Assembly (NCBI GenBank): GCA_028583605.1
Contig: CM053331.1
Location: 4,232,008 to 4,296,007, forward strand
Direction of reading: 5' to 3'
DNA length: 64,000 nt
Source: Dastarcus helophoroides
Lineage: Eukaryota; Arthropoda; Insecta; Coleoptera; Bothrideridae
Part shown: one piece after another, positions 10,931 through 23,870 of the stretch
Position numbering within the stretch: the stretch's first letter is position 1
Layout: each line of letters starts with the position of its first letter
Notes under the pieces: generated by a model
The model's database searches: none
The model's input: only the letters and a program-made list of their open reading frames with translations
What the model was told of the DNA's origin: nothing
Position numbers and translations under genes: made by a program

Positions 10931-11110
10931 ATCGAATTTGTTTAAGTGGACAATTTTATCTGCAGGATTCAATTTCGAATGAACCCACTATGTCAGAAAA
11001 CCCATTTGAATCAATTTAGCTACTCAGAAAACCTAAAAAAATCGAATTTATTTAAGTGGACTTTCTTATCTGTAGGATTAAATTTGGAATGGACCCACTA
11101 TGTCAAAAAA
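10931..11110. repeat. 110-bp direct duplication
   Basis: ATCGAATTTGTTTAAGTGGA at 10931 recurs with one change at 11041. Both units run through an ACCCACTATGTCA block followed by AAAAACCCA-like ends. The copies are about 85% alike by eye. Confidence 0.85.
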
Positions 11111-12771
11111 CCCAAACTTCGAGAAAACAAATCTAATTGTAAAAAAGTGTTTCGAAAAAGGGAAAAATTCTGAGAAAAGCAGTCAAAATTTCGAAGAAAG
11201 AAAAGAGGGAAAAGTCGAATTAAAAAAATAATCGAAATCTCCAAACACCAAAACAAATTTACAATAAATTTTGAAATTTGGGAAAAAAGATCGAAATGTT
11301 GAAAAAAAGATCGAAATTTCGAGAAAAAAATTGATATTTCAAAAAAAAATTGATGTTTCGAACAAAAAAATATTTCGAAAAAAAGTCGAAATGTCGAGAC
11401 AATTGAAATTTTGAGAAAGAATCGAAATTTTGAGAAAAAGCTCTGAATTTTGAGAAAAAACCAAAACAAATTTAGAGATAATTTCGAAATTTTCAAAAAA
11501 ATTGGAATTTTGAGAAAGAATCAAAATTTCAAGAAAAAATCGAAATTTTATGAAAAATTCGAAATTTTGAAAATAGTCAAAATTTTGAAAAAGGAACGAA
11601 TTCCGTAAAAGAATCGAATTCCGAAAACATCGAAATTTCAAGAAAAAATTCGAAATTTTGAGAATAGAGTCAAAATTTTGAAAAAGGAACGAATTCCGAA
11701 TAAAAATATCGAAATTTCGAGAAAAAAATTCGAAATTTCCCAAATTTCGTGAAAACAAATTGAATTTTGAGGTCAACATTTCGAAAAGGGGACGAATTTT
11801 GAAAAAAAGGTAAAATTTCGAGAAGAAATGGAAAAGGTTGGGATTTTTGAAAAAAAATCAAAATCTCGAAAAACCAAAACGGAAAAGGTTGGATTTTGAA
11901 GAAAACAATCAAAATCTCCAAAAATTATAACGAATTTTAAAAAAATTTCGAAATATTTGGAAAAACATCGAATTTTCAAGAAAAAAATTGGTATTTCGAA
12001 AAAAAACTTGATATTTTGAAAAAAATGATATTTCGAAAAAAGTCAAAATGTCGAGACAATTGAAATTTTGAGAAAGAATCCAAATTTTGAGAAAAAACTC
12101 TGAATTTCGAGAAAATACCAAAACAAATTTGGAAATAATTTCGAAATTTTAGGGAAAAGATCGAAATTTCGCGAAAAAATTAAAATTTCAAAAAAATTGG
12201 AATTTTGAGAAAGAATCAAAATTTCAAGAAAAAATCGAAATTTTAAGGAAAAATTCGAAATTTGGAGAATGCAGTCAAAATTTTGAAAAATGGACAAATT
12301 CCGAAAATATCGAAATTTTAAGAAAAAATTTGAAATTTTGAGAATAGTCAAAATTTTGAAAAAGAGACGAATTCCAAGAAAAAAATATCGAAATTTCCCA
12401 AATTTCGTGAAAACAAATTGAATTTTGAGAATAAGGTCAAAATTTCGAAAAGGGGACGAGTTTTGAAAAAAATGTAACATTTCGAGAAAAAATGGAAAAA
12501 AAGCTTGAGATTTTGGAAAAAATCAAGATCTCCAAAAACCAAAACGAAAAAAGTTGGATTTTGAAGAAGACGATCAAAATCTTCAAAAACTAAAACAAAT
12601 TTTGAAAAAAATTTCTAAATTTTGGAAAAAACATCGAAATTTCGAGAAAAAAGTTGATATTGCGAAAAAAATCAAAATTTCGAAAAAAACAATCAAAATT
12701 TCGAAAAAACAATCGAAATTTCGAAAAAAAATCTATATTTCGAAAAAAAATCGAAAGTTCGAAAAAAATCG
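11111..12771. repeat. TCGAAATTT repeat sea with 657-bp higher-order duplication
   Basis: A-rich blocks of GAAATTTCGAGAAAAAA type. The landmark ATGTCGAGACAATTGAAATT occurs at 11391 and 12048, and long stretches around both copies match, so a unit of about 657 bp is duplicated. A third partial copy seems to begin near 12480. Long phenylalanine-rich open frames on the minus strand are a product of the repeat. Confidence 0.8.
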
Positions 12772-13216
12772 AAATGTCGAGAAAGAATCGAAATGTCGAG
12801 ATAGAATCGAAATGTCGAGATAGAATCGAAATGTCGAGATAGAATCGAAATGTCGAGATAGAATCGAAATGTCGACATATAATCGAAATGTCGAGACAGA
12901 ATCGAAATGTCGAGACAGAATCGAAATGTCAAGATAGAATCGAAATGTCGAGATAGAATCGAAATGTCGAGATAGAATCGAAATGTCGAGATAGAATCGA
13001 AATGTCGAGATAGAATCGAAATGTCGACATATAATCGAAATGTCGAGACAGAATCGAAATGTCGAGACAGAATCGAAATGTCGAGACAGAATCGAAATGT
13101 CGAGATAGAATCGAAATGTCGAGATAGAATCGAAATGTCAAGATAGAATCGAAATGTCGAGATAGAATCGAAATGTTGAGACAGAATCGAAATTTCGAGA
13201 CAGAATCGAAATTTCG
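12772..13216. repeat. 19-bp minisatellite with 8-unit higher-order pattern
   Basis: About 23 near-perfect copies of AGAATCGAAATGTCGAGAT. A rare variant, GTCGACATAT, occurs at 12871 and 13023, exactly 152 bp (8 units) apart. Another variant, GTCAAG, occurs at 12928 and 13137, 209 bp (11 units) apart. The array therefore grew by block duplication as well as by single-unit slippage. It has no CRISPR-like unique spacers. Confidence 0.95.
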
Positions 13217-14570
13217 AGAAAAAATTGGAAAATTTGACTTAATTTTCAAAATTTCCAAAGAACGAATTCCCGGAAAAGAAGTCGCAATATCGACAAAAAA
13301 TAGAAAGAGTCGAAAGAGTGAAATTTTAAGAACAAAATTTGAATTTAACATTATTCAAAATTACGATATTTTCCAAAATTTTACCCTTTCTTTATTAAAA
13401 ATTCTCATCCTTTTCAAAATTTTAACCTTTCTATTTTAATTTCAATCTGTCTTCTTGATTTTTTAAATTTAAACTTATTTTGAAAATTACGTCTTATTTT
13501 CTAAGATTTAGACGTTTTTAAAAATTTCGCCTTTTTCCAAAATCTCAATATTTTTCGTTTCGAGTTTAAATTCGAAGTTTTTCGAAGTGTAGACAGTTTT
13601 TTGAAAATGATATTTTAAAACTTAAATCATCTTAATAAATTTTGTATTTTTGTCAAAATTTGTATTTAAAAAAAAACATTATTTCAACTTCAATTTTTTA
13701 AACCTCAAAATTCGAGAATTTTTAGTATCAATTCTAAGTTTATCGAAATTTCCACCTTTTTCTGAAACTTCCCCGCTTAAGTCGAAACGTTTAATTTTTT
13801 TTGTAAAAATCAACGGTAATGTGAAAATTTAAATTTGAAATTTCAACTTTTTTCAAAATAACGAATTTCTTCATAAATTTAGCCCCTTTTTCAATTTTTA
13901 CAATTTCTGAAGTTACCGATTTCTACAATGTTTGAATTTTATTTAAAATATCAATGTTTTTAAAATCTTAGCTTTTTTCTATGAAAATTTCGACATTTTA
14001 TTTTTAATTTTGACTTTAAAAATTTTTTGATTTGTCAAAAAATTTTAACTTTTTGAAAAATTCCGTTTATTTTTTTAAATTTCGTCTTTTACAATTTCTA
14101 TCTTTTGAAAATTTCTCCCTATCTTCAAATTTTCAATCTTTTTTTGTAGATCTCGTTTTTTTCCAAAATTTCGACATTCTCCGACATTTCTACAACTTTC
14201 TAAGATTGCGCCCCTCTTTTTTAAAAAATTTTTACTTTTAAATTTCAGACGTTTCAGTTTCGTTTTTTCTTCAAAATTTTAATTTTTCCAAAATTTTAAG
14301 TTTTCAAAATTTTGAAGCTCTTCAACTTTTTTTGATAATTTTGGGTTTTATTCAATATTAAGACTTTTTTTGGAAATTCGGTGCTTCTTTCAAAACTGAA
14401 AATTGGAAGTTTCGTGATTTCTCAAAAAAATTCTGACATTTATTCTTGCACTATTTTACAAATTTGGATTTTATTGAAAATCAAAAATATGAAAATTTCG
14501 AGTTTTAATTTTAGTGATTTGATTTTTCTCTACATTTTGAATTGTTGGTTAAAAAGTTTTTTTATTTGTA
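13217..14570. repeat. TCGAAATTT repeat sea, switching to T-rich on + strand
   Basis: Up to about 13340 the + strand is A-rich. After it the same kind of motif appears in the opposite orientation (TTTTTCAAAATTTCGAC type). No gene is visible. Confidence 0.7.
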
Positions 14571-14574
14571 ATCC

Positions 14575-14653
14575 TCAATACCGAAACAATCCAGGGATCC
14601 CGGGATTGGCTAAATATAACTTCAAAATCCCAGGATTAGAAATAAGGACCGGG
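14575..14653. repeat. Short CCCGGGATT-type palindromic remnant
   Basis: GATCCCGGGATTGG is followed by AATCCCAGGATTAG and ACCGGGATC. These related palindromic words in an otherwise AT-rich stretch suggest the end of a decayed mobile element directly abutting the family A repeat. Confidence 0.35.
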
Positions 14654-14862
14654 ATCGAATTCCTTAATCTTATGGAAACGAATCTTATATTTATTGATAA
14701 TGAAATACGCTTTATTATGCTCTAGTGGTAACAGTATAATATACCTTTAACATGTTGGTAACGCGTGATGGTAATGCGTGTTGGTGACGCGAAATCGAAA
14801 GTTTACCCCCTTCCCAAAATCGTTCAAAGCGCCTAAAGAAGTTTTCACTTCAGAAATCATCA
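14654..14862 (+). repeat. Dispersed repeat family A
   Basis: The copy runs from the GAAACGAATCTTATATTTA end through CTCTAGTGGTAACAGTATAA and GGTAACGCGTGATGGTAATG to GCGCCTAAAGAAGTTTTCAC. It matches 361-487 (reverse), 21424-21650 (same strand) and 53425-53712 (mainly reverse). Confidence 0.75.
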
Positions 14863-16050
14863 CTCTTTAAATAAATATGAACATAACCGTGGGCGAATCG
14901 CCCGAGCTTCTGTGAAAATCCGACACTGAAAGTGCATTTAGCGGGGCGACGTATCAATTAGTCCATGGCTATTTAGTTAGTAAACAGGAAAATGACTACA
15001 CGGTAATTCAATAACCTCGAGGGCTTTGCTGCGGAGAGGGCACGTCGTCACTTGGGGTTTCCGTCGGCGGTGCAATGAATATATGCCCGCTAATAGATTT
15101 GTAAATATTAGCGCCCCTAGGGCGAAAGTAATTTGATATTGTAGTCGAAGTGAACGAGCAACCAGCCTCCGATAAAACACACGATTTCGTCCCCCGGGGG
15201 GGGGGGCAAACTAAAAAGAATCGACGACGAACGAGGGCATTTACAACCGTTGTGCTCGAATGATACATTTCTAAAAAGGGGATATAACAAGTTTTTAATA
15301 AATTAATTAAATGGTCATCGGACAATATATCAAATGTAAACGCCGCCGCGTCGCCGCCAAAGCCAAGTTAGGACATTATAAATTCCAGTTCAAAGCATCT
15401 CGTAAACTAATTTGCGAAGTGACAAATGACCAAACCTGGGAACTTTTAAGCACTCGCGAAATTTCCAATTTGATGGAGCTTTTTATAATTTCCTCTCGAT
15501 TTGAATAATTAAGTGCTAATTTAAAAGCGGCGCGACGTCAACAAAAACCGGTGTGGATAACAAGGACGATTCTTGATCCTTTCTGAAAAAATGCGTTGAA
15601 AAGGTGGGATTTCCACCTGATTGCAGGTGACCGTCCGAGGAGTTTTTAAAAATGACCGTCGTCGGTTCATTTTCAATTATCGGGTGACGTGTGTCCGCCC
15701 CTCAAATTAATTTGATTCTCGACGGTGGATGTTTGCCCTTTCGCGCCTTGCATCCCTCGGGGCGACGTCTTTTATCAAAACAAATATTTTTTTAACTTTT
15801 GCGATAGGGGAGATCGGACGTGGGCGCCCAGTTGCTTATTTTCACTCGAGTATTATCACGTGATGTTTTAATTGAAGTGCGAATCTTCCGAGTGGGGTTG
15901 CAACAATTATCATTTTTCGCTTACCTCTCCCACACTATCGAGACAATCGGAAGGTATCATTTGAACTACAGAATCCTAACAAAAAACAACTTTAGAAAAA
16001 CGTCAGGTTTTTCCCGTGAAAGTCACTTGTCAAACACTGAAGAGTTTCGA
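14863..16050. promoter_or_regulatory. Unique non-coding island in intron 1 (enhancer candidate)
   Basis: About 1.2 kb of ordinary-complexity sequence, partly GC-rich, with a run of 11 G following CCCCC near 15195. Small overlapping open frames occur on both strands (15008-15325, 15311-15508) but show no domain or bias that I recognise. A regulatory role is inference from position. Confidence 0.3.
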
Positions 16051-16054
16051 TTTC

Positions 16055-16140
16055 GGTCTTGAGGTCTTGGAGACTGCTGACAAGTGAAAACAACAAACAA
16101 GTCAGAATTTTGGAAATATTTTAAATTAATACAATGTTTG
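16055..16140 (+). repeat. Dispersed repeat family C, internally deleted copy
   Basis: GGTCTTGGAGACTGCTGACA is followed by AAACAAGTCAGAATTTTGGA. Both blocks occur in the same order in copies at 21290-21410, 53755-53895 (reverse) and 55672-55800; here the middle is missing. Confidence 0.55.
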
Positions 16141-16158
16141 CAGCAAAGCATGTTGGTA

Positions 16159-16311
16159 GTAGAGATCTCTTCAGTATCTCTCTGAAGAAGCTTAGCTATC
16201 GAAACTCGTTAGAGCAACATTTGTTGTACTTATTATTCTTTCTTGCTTTCAGGGGGCAAGATTTGTATTTCAGTTTTTGAAGATAACCAAGGACCAGTCC
16301 GTTCCACCAAA
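16159..16311 (+). repeat. Dispersed repeat family D, right half
   Basis: The copy contains CTCTGAAGAAGCTTAGCTAT CGAAAC, then GTTAGAGCAAC, then a CAGGGGGCAAGATTTGTATT block, and ends in GATAACCAAGGACCAGTCCG TTCCACC. The same order occurs at 63460-63605, and partial copies lie at 41163-41852 and 51222-51363. Confidence 0.75.
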
Positions 16312-19300
16312 ATTTTCAAATTAAATCGAAATTTATAAAAAAGTTGACCTATTGAAAATAGGTGACATTAAAAAAAATCGTCAAACAATTTGAAGTTTTC
16401 AAAAAAACGGAAATTCCGAATAAAGTCGTAGATTTAAAAAAAAGTCGTTTTTAAAAAGGATAGTTTCAAAAAAGTCGAAATATTTAAAAACAATTTACAG
16501 TCATTATATTGAAAATTGAAATTTTACAAAAAAATAAAAAATTTTAAAGTCAAATATTTAAAAAAAATCATTATTAAAAAAATAAATAAAAAATAAAAAC
16601 AAAATTTTGAAGATAAACGTCGAAATAGAAAAAAACTGCTTTTTTATAAAATTCGAAATTTTCAGTCATTGTGTCGAAAAAACTCGAAATATAAAAAAGC
16701 GAAAACTTTCAAATACACAATTTTGAAAAAGTCCAAATTTTTAAGAAAGTCGAAATTTTTAGAAATTCCAAAGTTTAAAAAAATAAATAAAAAAAATAAA
16801 TTTCGAAAAAATGTTGAAATTTAGAGAGAAGGTTGTTTTTTGACAACGTGGAAATATACACAAAATGTCGTCAATGTCACCATTTTGGAAAACGTAGAAA
16901 ATTTTAAAAAGTTATGTTTTGAAGAAAGTGTCAAATTTTAAAAGTCAAAATTAGGATAAAAACGACAATTTTGAAAAATTCAAATTTCCCAATAAATCAA
17001 ACATTCTCAAAAACTAGAATTTTCAAAAAACTTCCAAATTAAAAAGTCGAATTCTTTAAAGAAAGCCAAAATATTGAAAAAAGTTGGAATTTTCATAAAC
17101 AAATAAAAATTATCAAGAAGAGTCGAAATTGTCAATTTCAAAACTTTTAAAAAAGTCGAAGTTTCCAAAAAAATAAATAAATTTTTTAACAAGTCACAAT
17201 TTTGAAAGGTCGAAATTTTTAAAGAACTCAAAGTTTTAAAAAGGTCGAAATTTACAAAAAAAGTCGAAATTTACAAAAAAAACATAGAATTTGTCAAAAA
17301 GTCGAAATTTCTAAAAGAATTAAATTTCGAAAAAAAAGAAATTTTGAAAAAATTGAAAAAATGGCAATTTTTAAATCTTCAAATAAATCAAACATTCTCA
17401 AGACACCAGAATTTTCAAAAAACTTCCAAATTAAAGAGTAGAATTCTTTAAAGAAAGTCGAAATATTGAAAAAAGTTAGAATGTTCATAAAGAAGTACAA
17501 ATTTTTAAAAAAGGTCGAAATTTCCAATTTCAAAACTTTCAAAAATATCAGTTTCCAAAATATTTTTTTTTAAAAGTCACAATTTTTGAAGATCGAAATT
17601 TTTAAAGAACTTTACAAAAAAAGGTAGAGTTTGTCAAAAAAGCCGAAATTTGCAAAATAATCGAATTTGAAAAAAAAGAAAAAAAAACTTTGGAGTTCTC
17701 TGAAAATTTCGAACTTTCGACTTTTTTAAAAAATTTGCTTTTTGTAAACTTCGATTTTTTTTGAATGTTTAAAAACTGGAAATTGCGACCTTTTTTTCAA
17801 TATTTTTATTTCCTCTTAAATCCCAATTTATTTTGAATATTACTTATTTGAAAAATTTTACTTTCTTAAAAATTGCGACATTTTTGGATAATTTATTTAT
17901 TTTTTAATATGTGGAAAATATTTCTCTTTTTGTTTTTAAAAATGTAGATTTTTAAATTGTTTGTTTTTTTAATACTGAATTTTTAGGAAAATTTTAATTA
18001 TTTCACTTTTTTTGACTTTTTGATTGTGTAGCAATATTTTGACTTTTTCAAAAAGCAAATACAATTTTTTTTCAAAACTTCAATTATTTTGAAATTTTTT
18101 ATTTTTTATGACAATTTTAAAAAAGGTAGACATTTTAAAGAAAGTAGAAATTCTCCACACCGTCAAAATTTCAGTCAAAATTTTGAAAAATGTAGAAGCT
18201 TTCATAGAATGTTGAAACATTCAAAAAAAGTTAAGAAATTCAAAAAGAAAACCAGTATTTAAAAAATGGCCAAATATTCGAAAAAAAAGTTTTAAATTTT
18301 AAAAAATAATCTGAAATTTAAAAAATATTCGAGTTTATGAAGAAATGTCGAGATTTAAAAAAAATGAAAAATGTTTAATGAAGTCGCCTGAACACCCAAA
18401 TTTTCGAAAAGCCCAAATTCCGAAAAAAGGTCAAAATTATCAAATCTTTCAAAATTTTTGTTAGTTGAAATTTTGAGAGAAAAGTTAAAAAGTTATAAAT
18501 CTTAAAAAGATCAATCAAAAAAAAATGTCAAAGCTAAGATTTTCAAAAAAAGCCAAAACATTGAAAAAAATCGACATTTTGAGAGAAGTTCTAATTTTCG
18601 AAATAAATCAAATACTTTAAAATGCAACGAAATTTTTGAAAAATAATCCAAAATCTTAGCAAGAGTCGATTTAAAAAAATCAATATTTTTCAGATAAAGG
18701 CGAAATTTTAAAGGAAGTGGGAATATTAAAAGTCAAAATTTTGAGAAATTATGAAGTTTCCAAAAATTTTTAAACTTTCATGGAAAATTAGGATTTAAAA
18801 TACACCAAACTTTTGAAAAATAACGTCAACATTTTGAAAAGTTACTGTTAAAGATCGACTTTTCCAAAAAATCCAAGAATTTTGATAAAATGAAGAAAAG
18901 TTCAAAAAATCTTTTAGAAAAGTTGAAATTTTGAAAAATAATACGAATGTCAAAAACAAAAGTTTTAAAGAAATGTGGTTTAAAAAAAAGCCGACATTTT
19001 TGAAGAGCCTAATTATTTAACAAAAGTGAAAATTATCCAATATATATAATAAACTTTCAAAAAACTAGAAAACAAAGTAAACACACAAAAAAACACAGAC
19101 AATTTTGGTTAGTTAAATTTAAAAAAAAAAGGGCAAATATCATTTTTTAGAGTCAAAATTTTTGATTGATTATTTTCAAAAAGATTGGAATGTTGAAAGA
19201 ATGTCGAAATTAAAAAAGTCAAAATTAAAAAAAAAGCTATAAAAAGTCGACACTTTAAAATAAGCTGGAATTTATAGAAAAATCGAAACTTTTTAAAAGC

Positions 19301-20215
19301 AGCGAAAGTATCAAAACGATCGAAATTCTGCAAAATAGTTTAAAATGTCAAAAAGAAGTCAAAAAAATATCGCCATTTAAACAACTCGAAATTTTCGAAT
19401 AAAGTCGAAATTTTAAACAAATTTTTAAAAAAAAGTTTTCAAAAAGGGTAGACATTTTTAGAAAAGTCCAAAATAAAAAAAATGTTACAATTTACAAAAA
19501 TAAGAATTTGCGGGGCGCAAATTTGGGGAAAAGTTAGAATTTTTAAAAGTCAAGGTTTTCAAAAGGTGTCAAAATTTTCGAAAATAAAATCTACATTTTT
19601 AAAAGCCAAATTTAAAAAAAAAACAATTTTTTAAAAAAAAAATTTAAAAAAAAGTTGAAATTTTAAAAGTCGAAAGTCTTAAAAAAATCCCAATTTTAAT
19701 ATGTCGAAATTTTGACTAAATAGAACTTTTCAAAAAAAATGAACATTTTAAAAAATGGACATTTTAAAACATCTTCAGTGTCAAACTTTCCAAAAAAAAA
19801 CTAGAATTTTCGAAGAAGATTTCAAAAAAAAAGTCGAAATGATCAGAAAAGCCAAAATTAAACAAAAAACAATTTTTTTAAAGACAGATATTTTAAAAAA
19901 AAGTCCTAAAAAAACCCAAATTTTTACAAAACTAACTTTTGAAAAAATACAAGTTTTCAAAAAATGGACATTTTAAAAAATTATCGGTGTCAAAGTTTCC
20001 AAAAAATTTAGAATTTTTGAAAGAGAAAGATTTAAAATGAAAGGTGTAAATTATAAGAAAAGTCGAAATTTTCAATGACGTAAAATTTTGAAAGTAGTTG
20101 AAATTCTGGGTAGTTGAAAATTGTGTGAGAAAAATGTAAAAGCGAAAGTTTTGAAAAGGTGAAAACTTTGATAAAAAATTCAAAATTTGGAAAAAAATAA
20201 AAATTTTAAGTATAA
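16312..20215. repeat. TCGAAATTT repeat sea, mixed polarity
   Basis: A-rich from 16312 to about 17690, T-rich from about 17690 to 18110, then A-rich again. A duplication with a period of about 391 bp is marked by AATAAATCAAACATTCTCAA at 16991 and 17382. Another is marked by the ATGGACATTTTAAAA...TCAAA(C/G)TTTCCAAAAAA blocks near 19755 and 19963. No gene is visible. Confidence 0.75.
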
Positions 20216-20740
20216 ATCCAAGCCTCTGGTATCGCTAACATACTGACGTGCTCTTCTATCTTCAAATTAGGTTTTTTCTCAAAGGATCCCTCTAGCGGAC
20301 GAAACGTCCGACCTACTTTTAGTTGCTCCAATCCTGGAAGAAATGAGTACGAGTCGATTCTAAAATTCTTGACGACGTTGAGCAGTTGCGTTGAAATTTA
20401 AATATATTCAGTGAATTAATTGCAATAAATCAACCATAAAAAAGTCAAATCCTAATTGCTTACAAAGCTTTGTGCTTGCTTACATTAATGTAACGAATGT
20501 AATTAAATCGTCGCAATAAATAATGTTATTATTATTTACTTGGGTGAATGGCCAAGCACGATAATTTATTACTCGCGATTTATCATTAACGTTTCCACAC
20601 TGATAACAAAATTTCGCATTAATTACGCTAATCTGCGGCAATGTTTAAATATCAATAACACAAAGTAAATGCCGCGCTGATAGTTAAAAAAAATTATTTG
20701 CAGAATTCATTTTAATCGATTATATTAGCATATTTAAACA
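20216..20740. promoter_or_regulatory. Unique non-coding island in intron 1 (enhancer candidate)
   Basis: Ordinary-complexity sequence. It includes AGCGGACGAAACGTCCGACC, a small dyad, and many TAATT/ATTAA words toward 20580. No open frame of note. The role is unknown. Confidence 0.3.
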
Positions 20741-20775
20741 AATCTTATAAACAACAGTGATATTATTTTATATAT

Positions 20776-21132
20776 TGTTACGGGCTTATCGGTTCGAATT
20801 GATTATTAAACACTTGCTGAATAATACCCACTTTATTACCAAACTAAACTCGGAACACTACAACTGAATAATGAACTTACTTATTGACGTATAACTACTA
20901 ACTCATTAACTATACTGTCTAACTGACTGACTCCTTCGAGGAAAAGGCGACCGCCTTATATAGTTTTGGCTCCCGGGTTCTAGAAAAATCCCGCAGATAA
21001 GGCTTATCGTTTGCCGCAATTGCTGGAACGCTTATCTGTCGTTTGCTTCGTTATCGCGACCCCTTTTCCCTTATCAGATCTTTCTAGAAAATGTTCTTAC
21101 GTACTAAATTCTATAATTTAGATTTCGTTACA
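20776..21132 (-). mobile_element. Solo LTR, gypsy-type family, copy 2
   Basis: Ends are TGTTAC...GTTACA. Flanks are ATAT on both sides (20772-20775 and 21133-21136). It aligns with copies 1 and 3, including GGGCTTATCGGTTCGA, the TATAGTTTTGG region (a TATA box on the minus strand) and the GATAAGGCTTATCG-type dyad (CTTATCGTTTGCCG). No internal genes are attached. Confidence 0.85.
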
Positions 21133-21289
21133 ATATTTTTGCAACCTTTTGTATTCTGGATACCTTTTCATTGCACATTTTCCTTCAAATAGTCTAAACA
21201 ACGAAAGAAAATTCTCTGGTTTTTTATGTTCAATCCACTCCCAAAGAATAATTATTTTGAAAATAAAAATTTAAAAAATAGGTGATCTT

Positions 21290-21410
21290 GAGAGTGCCAA
21301 CAGAAGAGAAAACTTAAAACTAGGCAATATGTAGTGTTACAACTTAAACTCACAATAGTAAACAAGTCAGAATATTGGAAATATTTGAAAATAAATTCTG
21401 TCAAAGTCAA
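21290..21410 (+). repeat. Dispersed repeat family C
   Basis: AACTTAAAACTAGGCAATAT, a TGTAGTGTTACAA block and AGTAAACAAGTCAGAATATT in order, matching 55672-55800 and the reverse complement of 53755-53895. Confidence 0.6.
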
Positions 21411-21423
21411 ATTCTTTATTATA

Positions 21424-21650
21424 TTTGTGGCTGGAGGTAAACGAATCTAATATTTATTGATAATAAAATACACTTTTATATGCTCTAATGTTAACAGTAT
21501 ATTATACTGTATTATAATGTTAACTGTTATACTGTTTTTTATGCCCTAATGTTAACAGTATAATAGACTGTTAACATTAGCGCATGTTGGTAACGCGCGA
21601 CGGTCACGGGTGATGGTGACGCGCAACTATAAGTTAATCAAAAATCTTTC
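21424..21650 (+). repeat. Dispersed repeat family A
   Basis: ACGAATCTAATATTTATTGA opens the copy. Three stuttered AATGTTAACAGTATAATA units follow, then the GGTAACGCGCGACGGTCACG block. The stutter makes this copy different in length from 14654-14862. Confidence 0.75.
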
Positions 21651-22877
<1,227 letters not shown>

Positions 22878-22909
22878 TAAGAGAAATGTTGCCATTTTCT
22901 TGTGTCATA

Positions 22910-23215
22910 ATTGAAAATTAAAAAAAATGCCTATTTTCAGATATACACACTTTTTTCTACAATCAATCCAAATATTTATTAAACGAATAACAAAGTTGAT
23001 AATGTGTTAGATAAAAAGCATTCATTCGCAATAAGTCGACGACTAACCCAGTTTATGAGATGGCTTCAGATCGCGTTAAAATGTTCTTTTCCAATCGTAA
23101 TTATTACGTTGCGTGAACTAGTCCAAACTCCGAAAATATTCACCTAAATAGAATAATGTAAGAGACAAATTTGATTTGCATTCTATCCTTCAGCTAAATC
23201 TCTTTGCGGCACACG
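22910..23215 (+). repeat. Dispersed repeat family E, copy beside exon 2
   Basis: It matches 52134-52420 in the same orientation. Shared landmarks are ACACTTTTTTCT, AAAAAGCATTCATTCGCAAT, TAAAATGTTC, an AAATA(G/A)AATAATGTA(A)GAGAC block and ACAAATTTGATTTGCATTCT. Identity looks like about 75%. There are no clear terminal repeats and no coding capacity. The copy begins only about 55 bp after the exon 2 donor. Confidence 0.75.
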
Positions 23216-23870
23216 AGAGTGAGATTATATAAGGGTTTCGTTTTTTCCTTTTAAGGTACGCAACCCTAAAAATTAAGAATCGTAAAAATGCATAAATATA
23301 ATTCATTGCAACTAAGTTATGACGCAACTGCACTTATAAAGTGAATGGGCTCTAGGAAGTAAATAATTGTAGATACACAGATTTGAATAATCCCAGGTTC
23401 GAATAATCGTAGATTTGGATAATTGTGGGCTTAAACAATTTGCACATAGAATTGAAACTGATAATTCTAAATTTGGACAAAGTGGGGTGTTTGGTATACT
23501 CTAAAATTATGTTAAAATTATAGCTCTTTGGCATGGCAAGAGAAAAACGGTTCGGCGATTGTGGTGCAAGCTGACAAAGGTCTAATGTTAGGGGCGTTCT
23601 GTTTGCCGTCCTACTGTAATGATTCAATTTATAGGCTGGTTAGCCTTTTCACTTCTCACATCTGCTGTTTGTTGTTACAATCCCCGCACTGTTATCTGTG
23701 TTCTAACTAACGATACCGCTTATTAATTTCCACAAAGGGGTATCAAACCAAGTTATCAACTAAAATCAAAAAACAATTTCTTTTATTTGTGGTAAATTCT
23801 TTACAATTTTTCATTGAAAAATCCGATCCCAGTCCCCAAAAATAGAATGTAATCAATCACTGGATTAGTT
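23216..23870. other. Intron 2 sequence, nothing firm
   Basis: Ordinary AT-rich DNA with a weak internal repetition of GAATAATCGTAGATTTGGAT-type words near 23380-23425. The two small open frames on opposite strands at 23352-23710 overlap and are not supported. Confidence 0.4.

Noticed and set aside
11098..12542. Several 130-146-residue open frames on the minus strand
   Set aside because: They follow the 657-bp repeat and overlap each other in different frames. Composition is that of the repeat word.
12772..13216. CRISPR-like array
   Set aside because: Units are contiguous 19-bp repeats without unique spacers, in animal DNA.
12929..13351. 140-residue repetitive protein of RFCLDISILSRHFDS units
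   Set aside because: The translation of the 19-bp minisatellite. As 19 is not a multiple of 3, the frame cycles every three units; it is open only because the word has no stops.
15195..15210. G-quadruplex at the CCCCC/G11 run
   Set aside because: A single G run cannot form a normal intramolecular quadruplex, and homopolymer length may be a sequencing artefact.
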